From assembly GCF_036345255.1 (NCBI RefSeq), contig NZ_CP107783.1, forward strand, positions 5,257,501 through 5,321,500: a DNA stretch of 64,000 nt. The letters are read 5' to 3'. A program made the translations under genes and the position numbers. Shown here one piece after another: positions 45,430 through 53,788 of the stretch. Below the pieces are notes generated by a model. The model was not told the DNA's origin, did not search any database, and was given only the letters and a program-made list of their open reading frames with translations. Numbering within the stretch: the first letter of the stretch is position 1; each line of letters starts with the position of its first letter. The stretch is from Streptomyces sp. NBC_00569. Lineage in GTDB: Bacteria; Actinomycetota; Actinomycetes; Streptomycetales; Streptomycetaceae.

Positions 45430-46245
45430 TTAGCCCCTCCCGAGCTGGCGCAGGACCGCGCGGGGCCGGTTCGTGATGATCGCGTCGACGCCGAGGCCGA
45501 CGCACAGGTCGACGTCCTCCGGCTCGTTGACCGTCCACACGTGCACCTGGTGGCCCGCCCGCTTGAGCTTCTGCACGTACCCGGGGTTGCTGCGCACGAT
45601 CCGGATGCCCGGGCCTGCGATCGGCACTCCCCGGGGGAGGCGGCCGTCGCGGTGGCGGGGCGAGACGAACTGCATCAGGTAGACCGTCGGCAGGTTGGGG
45701 GACGCGGCCTGGATGCGGTGCAGGGAGCGGGCCGAGAAGCTCATGACGCGCACCGGGGACGGATCGTCCGGTGCTCCGGTCGGGGCGTCCAGGCCGAACC
45801 GCTTGAGGAGCGCCAGGAGGCGTTCCTCGACCTGGCCGGCCCAGCGGGTGGGGTGTTTGGTCTCGATGGCGAGCTCCACGCGGCGGCCCGCGTCGGCGAC
45901 CAGTTCGAGCAGCCTCTCCAGAGTCAGGACGGAGGTGTCCTCCCAGTCGGGGCCCTCGGTGCTGGTGCGGCCGGCCTCGCTGTTCTTCCAGGAGCCGAAG
46001 TCCAAGGCGGCGAGATCCGCCAGTTCCAGGGCCGACACCGCTCCGCGTCCGTTCGACGTACGGTTGACGCGGCGGTCGTGCACGCAGACGAGATGACCGT
46101 CAGCGGTGAGCCGGACATCGCATTCGAGGGCGTCGGCACCGTCCTCGATGGCCCTTCTGTACGCGGCCGGCGTGTGCTCGGGGACCTCGTCGGAGGCTCC
46201 GCGGTGGGCGACGACCTGGATCTGCTGCTGTCGTGCGAGGGTCAC
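45430..46245 (-). CDS. Glycerophosphodiester phosphodiesterase
   Basis: About 271 residues of the GDPD TIM barrel: VVAHRGASDEVPEHT (His-Arg), ALECDVRLTADGHLVCVHD (Glu, Asp, His) and LAIETKHP. It hydrolyses deacylated phospholipids to glycerol-3-phosphate. No signal peptide, so probably cytosolic. The GTG at 46245 (VTLARQQQIQ) is chosen because it just precedes the domain, but it has no clear ribosome site. It is divergent from the HtrA gene. Confidence 0.88.
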   Translation of the reverse strand: MTLARQQQIQVVAHRGASDEVPEHTPAAYRRAIEDGADALECDVRLTADGHLVCVHDRRVNRTSNGRGAVSALELADLAALDFGSWKNSEAGRTSTEGPDWEDTSVLTLERLLELVADAGRRVELAIETKHPTRWAGQVEERLLALLKRFGLDAPTGAPDDPSPVRVMSFSARSLHRIQAASPNLPTVYLMQFVSPRHRDGRLPRGVPIAGPGIRIVRSNPGYVQKLKRAGHQVHVWTVNEPEDVDLCVGLGVDAIITNRPRAVLRQLGRG

Positions 46246-46435
46246 CGCGTCATGGTGCCATTGCGAGGCGCTGGGCCGCCCAGGGGATGCGTCGGTTTCG
46301 CCCGGCGTAAAGGATGGCACCGGACACACAGGAACGCCTTATGGTGCCCTGACGTCCCGTGGGAAAAGCTGACCGCATACAAACAGCAATGCAGATGGAA
46401 TCAGCTGATACAGCCGTGGATCGAGGAGAAGAGCT

Positions 46436-47914
46436 GTGAGCACCGAGAACGAGGGCACTTCGGTACCCCCAGCCCCGTCCGCACCTCCCGTGCCGGTGGA
46501 ATCTCCCGCTACTCCCGCACCCGCTTCCACTGGTTCCGCACCTCCTCCGGGGCCCGCCGACGCACCCACCGCGGCGATGCCGCCGGTGGACGGCGCGGCG
46601 CCGGGGGCGCACGAGGGTCCTGGCGCGGCCTCGGGGGCTGCACAGGGACCCGGCGGGCCGCACGAGGCCGCGAACGCGGCCTCGGGTGGCTGGCCGCCTC
46701 CGCCGCCCGCCGTTCCCGCGTATGCGGACGGCGGCGGCGGTGGGCACTCCTGGGGCGCCTCCTACCAGCCTCCGGAGCACAAGCCGGGCCCGCGGCGTGG
46801 CGGGCTGCTGGCCGCGGTGGTCGCGGCGGCCCTGATCGCGGGCGGTGTCGGCGGTGGCATCGGCTACTGGGCGGCCGAGCGCAACGACGACGGTGATTCG
46901 GGCTCGACGACGGTCTCCGCCTCGGACAACCCGGCCGGCTTCAAGCGTGACTCGGCGTCGATCGCCGGCATCGCGGCGAACGCGCTGCCGAGCACGGTCA
47001 CCATCGAGGCCGAGGGCAGCGACGGCGAGGGCGGCACCGGCAGCGGCTTCGTCTACGACACGCAGGGCCACATCCTCACGAACAACCACGTGGTGGCCTC
47101 CGCGGCCGACGGAGGAAAGCTTTCGGCCACGTTCTCGAACGGCAAGAAGTACGATGCCGAGGTGATCGGCCGTGCCCAGGGCTACGACGTCGCGGTCATC
47201 AAGCTGAAGAACGCCCCGTCGAACCTGAAGCCGCTGGCGCTAGCCGACTCGGACAAGGTCGCCGTCGGTGACTCGACCCTCGCGATCGGCGCGCCCTTCG
47301 GCCTGTCGAACACGGTGACCACGGGCATCGTCTCGGCGAAGAACCGCCCGGTGGCCTCCAGTGACAGCTCGGGCAGCAGCAAGGCGTCGTACATGAACGC
47401 GCTGCAGACGGATGCGTCGATCAACCCGGGCAACTCGGGCGGTCCGCTGCTCGACGCGGGGGGCGCGGTGATCGGCATCAACTCGGCGATCCAGCCGGGG
47501 AGCAGCGGCGGCATCGGAGGCTCCGGCCAGTCCGGCTCGGTCGGCCTCGGCTTCGCCATCCCGATCAACCAGGCGCGGAACGTCGCCAAGCAGCTCATCA
47601 AGACGGGCCAGCCGGTCTATCCGGTGATCGGTGCCTCGGTCGCGCTGGACGAGCAGAGTGACGGCGCGAAGATCACCGAGCAGGGCGCGGGCGGCTCGTC
47701 CGCGGTCACGGCGAACGGCCCGGCGGACAAGGCCGGCCTGAAGCCCGGTGATGTCATCACCAAGCTCGACGACACGGTGATCGACAGCGGTCCGACCCTG
47801 ATCGGCCAGATCTGGACGCACCAGCCGGGCGACACGGTCAAGATCACGTACAAGCGCGGCGGCGCGGAGCACACGGTCGACGTGGTCCTCGGCGAGCGCA
47901 AGGGCGACAGCTGA
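46436..47914 (+). CDS. HtrA/DegP-type serine protease, membrane anchored
   Basis: 492 residues: a Pro/Ala-rich cytosolic head (1-118), one helix (122-145), a trypsin-like domain with His218 (LTNNHVV), Asp251 (YDVAVIKL) and Ser334 (NPGNSGGPLL), and a PDZ domain (about 390-485, PADKAGLKPGDVITKLDD). It degrades or refolds damaged proteins outside the membrane. GTG 46436 follows GAGGAGAAGAGCT. The long Pro-rich cytosolic head is typical of actinobacterial copies. It ends 61 bases before tRNA-Ser. Confidence 0.94.
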   Translation: MSTENEGTSVPPAPSAPPVPVESPATPAPASTGSAPPPGPADAPTAAMPPVDGAAPGAHEGPGAASGAAQGPGGPHEAANAASGGWPPPPPAVPAYADGGGGGHSWGASYQPPEHKPGPRRGGLLAAVVAAALIAGGVGGGIGYWAAERNDDGDSGSTTVSASDNPAGFKRDSASIAGIAANALPSTVTIEAEGSDGEGGTGSGFVYDTQGHILTNNHVVASAADGGKLSATFSNGKKYDAEVIGRAQGYDVAVIKLKNAPSNLKPLALADSDKVAVGDSTLAIGAPFGLSNTVTTGIVSAKNRPVASSDSSGSSKASYMNALQTDASINPGNSGGPLLDAGGAVIGINSAIQPGSSGGIGGSGQSGSVGLGFAIPINQARNVAKQLIKTGQPVYPVIGASVALDEQSDGAKITEQGAGGSSAVTANGPADKAGLKPGDVITKLDDTVIDSGPTLIGQIWTHQPGDTVKITYKRGGAEHTVDVVLGERKGDS

Positions 47915-47975
47915 CCGAACTCCCGGCCGAACCCGCTACCCTGGTCCTCGCTCCGCCGGTCGCCGACGGGGCGAG

Positions 47976-48060
47976 GGTGGGTTGCCCGAGCGGCCTAAGG
48001 GAACGGTCTTGAAAACCGTCGTGGCGCGAGTCACCGTGGGTTCAAATCCCACACCCACCG
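47976..48060 (+). tRNA. tRNA-Ser (anticodon UGA)
   Basis: 85 nt. Acceptor arms GGTGGGT and ACCCACC plus discriminator G, anticodon arm ACGGT-CTTGAAA-ACCGT with UGA, a long variable arm CGTGGCGCGAGTCACCG, and T-loop GGGTTCAAATCCC. Class II shape and anticodon give serine, reading UCA (UCN by wobble). No encoded CCA. Confidence 0.97.
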
Positions 48061-48076
48061 CCGGTAGGCAGATATT

Positions 48077-48112
48077 CGTAAGGGGCGTTCGCTATGGCGG
48101 GCGCCCCTTACG
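48077..48112. terminator. Terminator after tRNA-Ser
   Basis: An 11-bp perfect stem CGTAAGGGGCG/CGCCCCTTACG with a 14-base loop, 17 bases after the tRNA. Confidence 0.85.
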
Positions 48113-48172
48113 CGTGTCCTGGGGGCGAGGTCGTCCGGGTGTGGGGGGCCCGGCCCTCCGGGACGTCGCGTC

Positions 48173-49057
48173 CTACGCTTCCGCGTCGTTGTGCTGGGTC
48201 AGGCGGGCCGCTGAGGCGATCGTGGAGCGGGCCTCGCGTTCCGTCAGGCCCGTGCGGGTCGCGGCCTCCACGAGGGCGTTCGTGAGGCTGTCGCCGAGGT
48301 CGCTCTCGTAGGCGCGGCAAGCGGCCCAGAACAGACGGGTGTTGCGCTGTCCCTCATGTGCCGCGAGCACGAACTGGACCAGGCCCTGGCCGTGTTGGCC
48401 GGCATGCGCCGGTGACGGGTGGTGCACGCGTGGCGGGGGTGTGAGCAGGCGCAGGAGTGCCGGTGGGCAGGGCGCGACGGGCAGGTGGGCGGTGCCGGGG
48501 ACCGCGCTGTAGACCCCCTGGGACGTGCGCGATCCAGGGCCCACGAGGTAGCCGCCCGCGCCGCGGATGTCGATGCCCGGCGCGAGGCGTCCCGCCGAGT
48601 TCGGGACCACGACGTCCGGCGGTCCGGAGAGCCACACGTGACGGCCGCCGCTGGGAGTGGCCACGACGACGGTGTCCGGGATCGTGAAGAGGTGGCGCAG
48701 CGCCAGTTCGCGCAGTGCGGACGAGGAGTCCGTGCCGGACTTGGTGTCGAGGTCCACACCGATGAGGTGGTGCGGGGGCAGTCCGCACGCGATGCCGTAG
48801 CCGGTGGCTCGGGGCGCCGCCGCGAAGAGGTCACGGATACGGCCCGGGTCGGTCGTGGCGTCGTACACGCCGTGGCCGGGGCGGCCGCATTCGCCGTGAC
48901 ACGGGGCCGGGTCGGGTTCGTCGCGGTGCGGGGAGCGCAGGGCGGGGAGCTTCGTGCGGGAGAGCGGGATCACGGCCAGTCCACGCTCGGCGGCGGAGAG
49001 CGCGTGGGCGAGGGCCAGGGTCGCAAGGGGTACGGCATGCCGGTCGGTGGTGGCCAT
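48173..49057 (-). CDS. Bifunctional DNA primase/polymerase (Prim-Pol) domain protein
   Basis: 294 residues. Catalytic pair VDLDTKSG (Asp102, Asp104), nucleotide motif TPSGGRHVWLSG (136-143) and GIDIRGAGGYLVGPGS (third Asp 163) are all present, plus a Cys/His stretch CHGECGRPGHGVYD. The last 90 residues (HEGQRNTRLFWAACRAYE) are helical. The fold primes and extends DNA in plasmids, phages and some repair systems. No helicase domain or integrase here, so it is not an obvious mobile element. ATG 49057. Confidence 0.9.
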   Translation of the reverse strand: MATTDRHAVPLATLALAHALSAAERGLAVIPLSRTKLPALRSPHRDEPDPAPCHGECGRPGHGVYDATTDPGRIRDLFAAAPRATGYGIACGLPPHHLIGVDLDTKSGTDSSSALRELALRHLFTIPDTVVVATPSGGRHVWLSGPPDVVVPNSAGRLAPGIDIRGAGGYLVGPGSRTSQGVYSAVPGTAHLPVAPCPPALLRLLTPPPRVHHPSPAHAGQHGQGLVQFVLAAHEGQRNTRLFWAACRAYESDLGDSLTNALVEAATRTGLTEREARSTIASAARLTQHNDAEA

Positions 49058-49388
49058 GCATCCATGTTCGTACGAATGTTCGAGTAAAGGAAGAGGGGCT
49101 CGCCCGGGTGGAGCGCATTTACCAAAAATGTGCCGAAACGCTTCAGCCCCTGCGGCGGCTGACCCGTCCCGCGCCGGACGGACGCAATCCGGGCTGAGCT
49201 GGGCCTTTAAGGGTGTGAAGCAGGTTTATCGACATGTCCTCACGCTTGCGAGGGAATGCAGCCTTCCGCCCTGGTTCGACGGGGATTCGGTGGGCAATTC
49301 TGATCTCGCGACGTCGTGAGCAACGACCGAGGCGGTGGGCCAACTGCCTTGGAGCAAACAGTAGTTACCGGTTCCTGGAGGAATTGAC
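49058..49388. promoter_or_regulatory. Upstream region of the small secreted protein gene, no other gene seen
   Basis: 331 bases between divergent genes. It must hold both promoters; I find no repeat, operator or small ORF that I would defend. Confidence 0.4.
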
Positions 49389-49700
49389 ATGGCACACATC
49401 CGTACCGCCCGCGCCCTCGCTGCCGTCGCCGCCCTGCCCCTCGCGGCAGCCCTCTTCTCGGGGGTGGCGATGGCCGACAACGGGTCCTTCGCGGACGACG
49501 GATCGAACGCGGGTGTGGCGACCGTGAGCGGCAGCGGTGTCGGTGGCAACAACCACGGCAACTCGTCCACCACGCAGCAGCAGGCGGTGGGCTCCGGCGC
49601 CTCGAACCAGAACAACACGGCCCAGGTGAACGGCTCCGCCTTCACTGTCGTCAACCAGTCGAACGAGAACATCGCGGTGCACTTCACCAAGCTCTGGTGA
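49389..49700 (+). CDS. Small secreted protein, Asn/Gln/Ser-rich
   Basis: 103 residues. Signal peptide ending ...GVAMA (about residue 29), mature part starting DNGSFADDGSNAG. The mature part is Asn/Ser/Gly rich (VGGNNHGNSST, GSGASNQNNTAQVNGS) with no Cys and ends in HFTKLW. Not a chaplin or rodlin by motif. The composition suggests a surface or self-assembling protein, which is inference. Strong CTGGAGGA ahead of ATG 49389. Confidence 0.8.
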   Translation: MAHIRTARALAAVAALPLAAALFSGVAMADNGSFADDGSNAGVATVSGSGVGGNNHGNSSTTQQQAVGSGASNQNNTAQVNGSAFTVVNQSNENIAVHFTKLW

Positions 49701-49834
49701 CCCGCAGGCTCCTGTCGGCGGGGGCCATTGCCAGGGGTGCGTGACATCTGTGCGGCGGTGCTTCGGCATCGCCGCACAGGCGTTTTCGCGCGCCGGTCGG
49801 CCCTTCACGCGCGCGTGCTGATCCCTTGACACCC

Positions 49835-49878
49835 GTACCGAACCTGGCGGACAGTCGTACCGAATCTGACGGTCAGTC
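49835..49878. promoter_or_regulatory. 22-bp tandem repeat, candidate operator of the igr-like operon
   Basis: Two adjacent 22-bp copies starting GTACCGAAYCTGRCGG (49835 and 49857) agree at 19 of 22 positions. The second contains inverted repeat CTGAC-G-GTCAG. TTGACA at 49826 lies just upstream, so binding would overlap the promoter. The layout resembles a two-site TetR-family operator. Confidence 0.6.
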
Positions 49879-49931
49879 AGAAACAAAAGTCAGAGACCCC
49901 TGTTCGTACGAGGTCCGGGAGGGCCGCCGCC

Positions 49932-51167
49932 GTGCACCTCGCCCCCACCGCGCGCCAGCATGAACTCCGCGCCGAACTGCGCGCCTACTTCAGGGAACTG
50001 ATGCCGGACGGGCCGCCCGCCCACGACGACCGGACGGCCCAAAGGCGCCTGCTGCGCCGCATCGGTGCCGACGGCCTCCTCGGGCTCGGCTGGCCCGTCG
50101 AGTACGGAGGCCAAGGCCGGGGTCCCGACGAACAGTTCGTCTTCTTCGACGAGGCGTATCGCGCGGGCGCACCCGTCTCCATGGTGACCCTGAACACCGT
50201 CGGGCCGACCCTGATCAAGTACGGGACCGAGGCACAGAAGGCGTACTTCCTGCCGCGGATCCTCAAGGGAGAGCTGGTCTTCGCGATCGGATACAGCGAG
50301 CCGTCCGCGGGGACCGACCTGGCCTCGCTGCGGACGCGGGCCGTCCGCGACGGCGACGACTGGATCATCGACGGGCAGAAGGTCTTCACGTCGAACGCGC
50401 AGAACGCCGACTGGATCTGGCTGGCCTGCCGCACGGACCCCGTGGCCGCCAAGCACCAGGGCATCTCGATCGTCCTCGTGCCGACGGACGCGGCCGGCTT
50501 CAGCTGGACGCCCATCGAGACCGTCGGAGGGCTGACCACCACCGCCACGTACTACGACGGGATCCGCGTCCCCGCCTCGAGTCTTGTCGGGGACGAGAAC
50601 GGCGGCTGGGGCCTCATCACCAATCAGCTCAACCATGAGCGGGTCGCGCTGGCAGCGATCGGGATGCAGGCGGAGGACTTCTACGCGGCGGTACTCGAAG
50701 CGGTTCGTTCACCCGATCCGGTGACAGGGGAACGCCGGATCGACCTGCCGTGGGTGCGGTCGCGGCTGGCCGAGGTACATGCCCGTCTCGCGGCGACGCG
50801 CCTGCTCAACTGGCGTTTGGTGGGGGATGTCGGGGCGGGGCGGCTCGCGCCGGGCGACGCGAGCGGCGTGAAAGTCATGGGAACCGAATCGGCGGTCGAG
50901 GTGTACCGAATGTGTCAGGAGATCGCGGGAGACGCGGCGCTGGTCCGTGCCGGGTCGCCGGGAGCCTTCGGGGGTGGGGCTGGTGGTGACGTGCGTGGTG
51001 GCGCTGGGGACGGGTCGGGCGGTGGTGCTTGGGGTGGGACGGCGGAGGGGGAGCTGGAGCGGATGAACAGGGCGGCGCAGATCAACACGTTCGGGGGCGG
51101 CGTGAGCGAAGTGCAGCGGGAGATCGTCGCGACGATGCGGCTCGGGATGAGGAGGGGGCGGCGGTGA
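49932..51167 (+). CDS. Acyl-CoA dehydrogenase, FadE29/ChsE2-like
   Basis: 411 residues. FAD-linked desaturase of an acyl-CoA: IGYSEPSAGTDLASLRTRA (substrate and FAD block), ITNQLNHERVALAAIG and the C-terminal FGGGVSEVQREIVATMRLG. In the mycobacterial igr operon two FadE proteins form an alpha2beta2 enzyme that desaturates the steroid 3-carbon side chain. A Gly-rich insert (GAFGGGAGGDVRGGAGDGSG) interrupts the C-terminal helix region. GTG 49932. First gene of a coupled five-gene operon. Confidence 0.9.
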   Translation: MHLAPTARQHELRAELRAYFRELMPDGPPAHDDRTAQRRLLRRIGADGLLGLGWPVEYGGQGRGPDEQFVFFDEAYRAGAPVSMVTLNTVGPTLIKYGTEAQKAYFLPRILKGELVFAIGYSEPSAGTDLASLRTRAVRDGDDWIIDGQKVFTSNAQNADWIWLACRTDPVAAKHQGISIVLVPTDAAGFSWTPIETVGGLTTTATYYDGIRVPASSLVGDENGGWGLITNQLNHERVALAAIGMQAEDFYAAVLEAVRSPDPVTGERRIDLPWVRSRLAEVHARLAATRLLNWRLVGDVGAGRLAPGDASGVKVMGTESAVEVYRMCQEIAGDAALVRAGSPGAFGGGAGGDVRGGAGDGSGGGAWGGTAEGELERMNRAAQINTFGGGVSEVQREIVATMRLGMRRGRR

Positions 51168-52129
51168 CCGGCGACATGACGTACGAGGCGCTGAAGGCCT
51201 TCGAAGGGCTGCCCGCGGCCACCGCGGGGAGGGGCAGGGACCTGGTCAACGAGCCGATGATCAGGCACTGGTGCGAGGCGATGGGCGACACCAGTCCCGC
51301 GTACGAGGGGCCCGACGCCATAGCGCCGCCGACCATGCTCCAGGCCTGGACGATGGGTGGGCTCTCCGGGCATCAGGGGCGCAGTGGCGCCTATGACGAG
51401 CTGTCCGCGCTGCTGGACGGCGCGGGGTACACCTCGGTCGTCGCCACCGACTGCGAGCAGGAGTATCTGCGTCCGCTGCGGCCCGGCGACGCGATCACCT
51501 TCGACGCGGTGATCGAGTCGGTGTCCGAGCGCAAGACGACGAAGCTGGGCACGGGGTACTTCGTCACGACGCGCATGGATGTCAGGGCGGACGGCGAGCT
51601 CGCCGGGACGCATCGCTTCCGGATCCTCAAGTACGCCCCGGCGGCGCGGGCAGGGCTGACGGTGGAGCCGGCGCGGGAGCAGCAGCCACGGCGGCCCCGT
51701 CCGGTGGTCAACCGGGACAACGCCGGGTTCTGGGAAGGGGTCCGTGAGCACCGCCTCCTCGTCCAGCGCTGCGAGCAGTGCGGGACGCTGCGCTTCCCCT
51801 GGCTGCCGGGGTGCGGCTCGTGCGCCTCGCAGGACTGGAGCACGGTCGAGGCGAGCGGTGAGGGGACCGTCTTCTCGTACGTGGTGATGCACCACCCGTC
51901 CTTCCCCGCCTTCGACCCGCCGTACGCGGTGGGGCTGATCGAGCTGGCCGAAGGCGTCCGGATCATCAGCAACGTGGTGGGGGTGCCGTACGACAAGGTC
52001 CGAATAGGGATGCCGGTCCGGCTCGAATTCCTCCGAGTGGACGGGGAGTTGGAGCTGCCGGTCTTCCGGGCAGGTGACGGCGCCGCTGTGGGGGTCGCTA
52101 CGGGTGTCGCTACGGGACGGAAGGGCTGA
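51164..52129 (+). CDS. MaoC-like plus DUF35 zinc/OB-fold protein, ChsH2-like
   Basis: 321 residues in two domains. 1-170 is a MaoC-like hydratase half (MTYEALKAFEGLPAAT, YLRPLRPGDAITFDAVIESV). 190-315 is DUF35 with a zinc ribbon CEQCGTLRF and GCGSC, then an OB-fold (GTVFSYVVMHHPSFPAF). In mycobacteria ChsH1 and ChsH2 form one hydratase, and the DUF35 domain binds the aldolase Ltp2. The GTG at 51164 overlaps the upstream stop (GTGA). Confidence 0.9.
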   Translation: MTGDMTYEALKAFEGLPAATAGRGRDLVNEPMIRHWCEAMGDTSPAYEGPDAIAPPTMLQAWTMGGLSGHQGRSGAYDELSALLDGAGYTSVVATDCEQEYLRPLRPGDAITFDAVIESVSERKTTKLGTGYFVTTRMDVRADGELAGTHRFRILKYAPAARAGLTVEPAREQQPRRPRPVVNRDNAGFWEGVREHRLLVQRCEQCGTLRFPWLPGCGSCASQDWSTVEASGEGTVFSYVVMHHPSFPAFDPPYAVGLIELAEGVRIISNVVGVPYDKVRIGMPVRLEFLRVDGELELPVFRAGDGAAVGVATGVATGRKG

Positions 52130-52130
52130 C

Positions 52131-53231
52131 GTGGACTTCACGCCTACGCAGGACCAGGCGGCCGCGGCCGACCTGGCCGCGCGGATCTTCGGTGACCTGT
52201 CGACCCCCGACCGCCTCGCGGCGGCCGGCACGGGAACGGACCCCGAGCTGTGGAAGGCGCTCGGCGCGGCGGGGCTGCCGGAGGCGGTGGAGGAGACCGG
52301 GCTGCTCGGGCTCGTGCTGATGCTGGAGGAGCAGGGCCGGACGACGGCGCAGGTGCCGTTCGCCGCCAGTTGCGCGTACGGACTGCTCGCGGTGGCGAGG
52401 CATGGCACCCCCGAGCAGCGGGACCGGTTGGTGCCGGGGCTGCGGGACGGGACGGAGGTGGCCACGGGGGCGTTCCCCGCGCAGAAGGGGGTGCGGGTCG
52501 ACGGAACGGAGGCCGAGGAGACAGGGACGGGCGGGGGCAAGGGGCGGCTCACGGGGGTGGTGCCCTGGGTCCCGTGGCTCCGGGACGCGACCTGGGTTCT
52601 GGTGGCGGCGGCCGACCGGGGCCTGTGGAGAGTGCGTACGGCCGATGCCGGCTGCGACACGGTCGAGCTCACCGCGCCCTGGTCGGCGGGTCGGCTGGTT
52701 CTCGACGGCGCGCCCGCGGAGAGGATCGGCGGGCCCGGTGCGTACGACGACGTCCTTGCGATGGCGCGGACCGCGTTCGCGGGGCTCCAGGCCGGGGTCT
52801 GCGCGGGGTCGCTGGCGCGTGCTGTGGAGTACACGAACGAGCGGGAGCAGTTCGGCAGACCGCTCGCCGCGAAGCAGGGGGTTCAACTCCGGGCGGCCGA
52901 CGCCCATATGGACACGGAGGCCATCCGTGTCACCGCGTACGAGGCGGCATGGCGACGGGACGAGGGGCTGCCGTACGCGGGCCATGCGCTGACCGCGGCC
53001 TGGTGGGCGTCGGAAGCGGGCAGACGGGTCGTGCACGCCGGACAGCATCTGCACGGCGGCATGGGCGCCGACCTGGAGCATCCCGTGCACCGGCATTTCC
53101 TGTGGGGCAGGCAGCTCGACGCGTATCTGGGATGCGGGGGTGAACTGCTCGCGGAGCTTGGTGACTTGATCGCCTGTGACGAGGGGAGCGGCACGGAGGA
53201 GGCGGGGGCGACGTGGACGGCGCGGAAGTGA
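52131..53231 (+). CDS. Acyl-CoA dehydrogenase, FadE28/ChsE1-like
   Basis: 366 residues, the probable partner of the gene at 49932. It begins VDFTPTQDQAAAADLAAR and keeps ARTAFAGLQAGVCAGSLARAVEYT, EREQFGRPLAAKQGVQL and GGMGADLEHPVHRHF. The N-terminal half diverges from active FadE, with a Gly-rich loop TEAEETGTGGGKGRL in place of the usual FAD-block, as expected for the non-FAD subunit of a heteromer. The GTG is one base after the upstream stop. Confidence 0.87.
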   Translation: MDFTPTQDQAAAADLAARIFGDLSTPDRLAAAGTGTDPELWKALGAAGLPEAVEETGLLGLVLMLEEQGRTTAQVPFAASCAYGLLAVARHGTPEQRDRLVPGLRDGTEVATGAFPAQKGVRVDGTEAEETGTGGGKGRLTGVVPWVPWLRDATWVLVAAADRGLWRVRTADAGCDTVELTAPWSAGRLVLDGAPAERIGGPGAYDDVLAMARTAFAGLQAGVCAGSLARAVEYTNEREQFGRPLAAKQGVQLRAADAHMDTEAIRVTAYEAAWRRDEGLPYAGHALTAAWWASEAGRRVVHAGQHLHGGMGADLEHPVHRHFLWGRQLDAYLGCGGELLAELGDLIACDEGSGTEEAGATWTARK

Positions 53232-53278
53232 AGGGGGAGGCAATGGATCGGGCGGCAAGGGATCGGGAGGAGGGGGAA

Positions 53279-53788
53279 ATGGTGATGGTGGATGCCTCGA
53301 CAGGGATCGGGGCCGGGGTCGGCGCGAAGCTGGCGCCGTTGGAGATCCCGGTCACCCGGACGTTGATCGTCTCCGGGGCCATCGCGTCCCGTGACTACCA
53401 GGACGTGCACCACGACGCGGAGCTCGCCAAGGAGAAGGGCTCCCCCGACATCTTCATGAACATCCTGACGACGAACGGGCTCGTCGGCCGTTACATCACC
53501 GATCACTTCGGCCCTGCCTCGGTTCTGCGGAAGGTCGCCATACGGCTGGGGGCGCCCAACTATCCAGGGGACACGATGGTGTTGACAGGGACGATCGCCG
53601 AGGTCGGAGACGGGAGCGGGGGCGGGTCCGACGGCGGGGATGCCACGGTGGTGGTGCGCATCGTCGGGGTCAACGGGCTGGGCACGCACGTCACCGGGAC
53701 GGTGACGGTCACGCTCCCGAGTTCCGTGAGCCCAGCGCACCGCACGAGTGCGCAGGCCCGTCCCTCGGTGTCGGGGAGGCCGGCATGA
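53279..53788 (+). CDS. MaoC-domain hydratase subunit, ChsH1-like
   Basis: About 169 residues. The core SRDYQDVHHDAELAKEKGS, DIFMNILTTNGLVGRYITDH and KVAIRLGAPNYPGDTM matches my recollection of mycobacterial ChsH1 (RDFQDVHHD, DIFVNILTDTGLVQRYVTD) very closely. It hydrates the enoyl-CoA with ChsH2. Start is uncertain: ATG 53279 has GGAGGAGGGG 5-7 bases upstream; GTG 53228 would overlap the previous stop and ATG 53243 is also possible. A Gly-rich loop GDGSGGGSDGG sits near residue 117. Confidence 0.85.
   Translation: MVMVDASTGIGAGVGAKLAPLEIPVTRTLIVSGAIASRDYQDVHHDAELAKEKGSPDIFMNILTTNGLVGRYITDHFGPASVLRKVAIRLGAPNYPGDTMVLTGTIAEVGDGSGGGSDGGDATVVVRIVGVNGLGTHVTGTVTVTLPSSVSPAHRTSAQARPSVSGRPA

Noticed and set aside
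48037..48060. Possible integration site at the tRNA-Ser 3' end
   Set aside because: No second copy of the tRNA end and no integrase seen; the neighbouring Prim-Pol alone does not make a mobile element.
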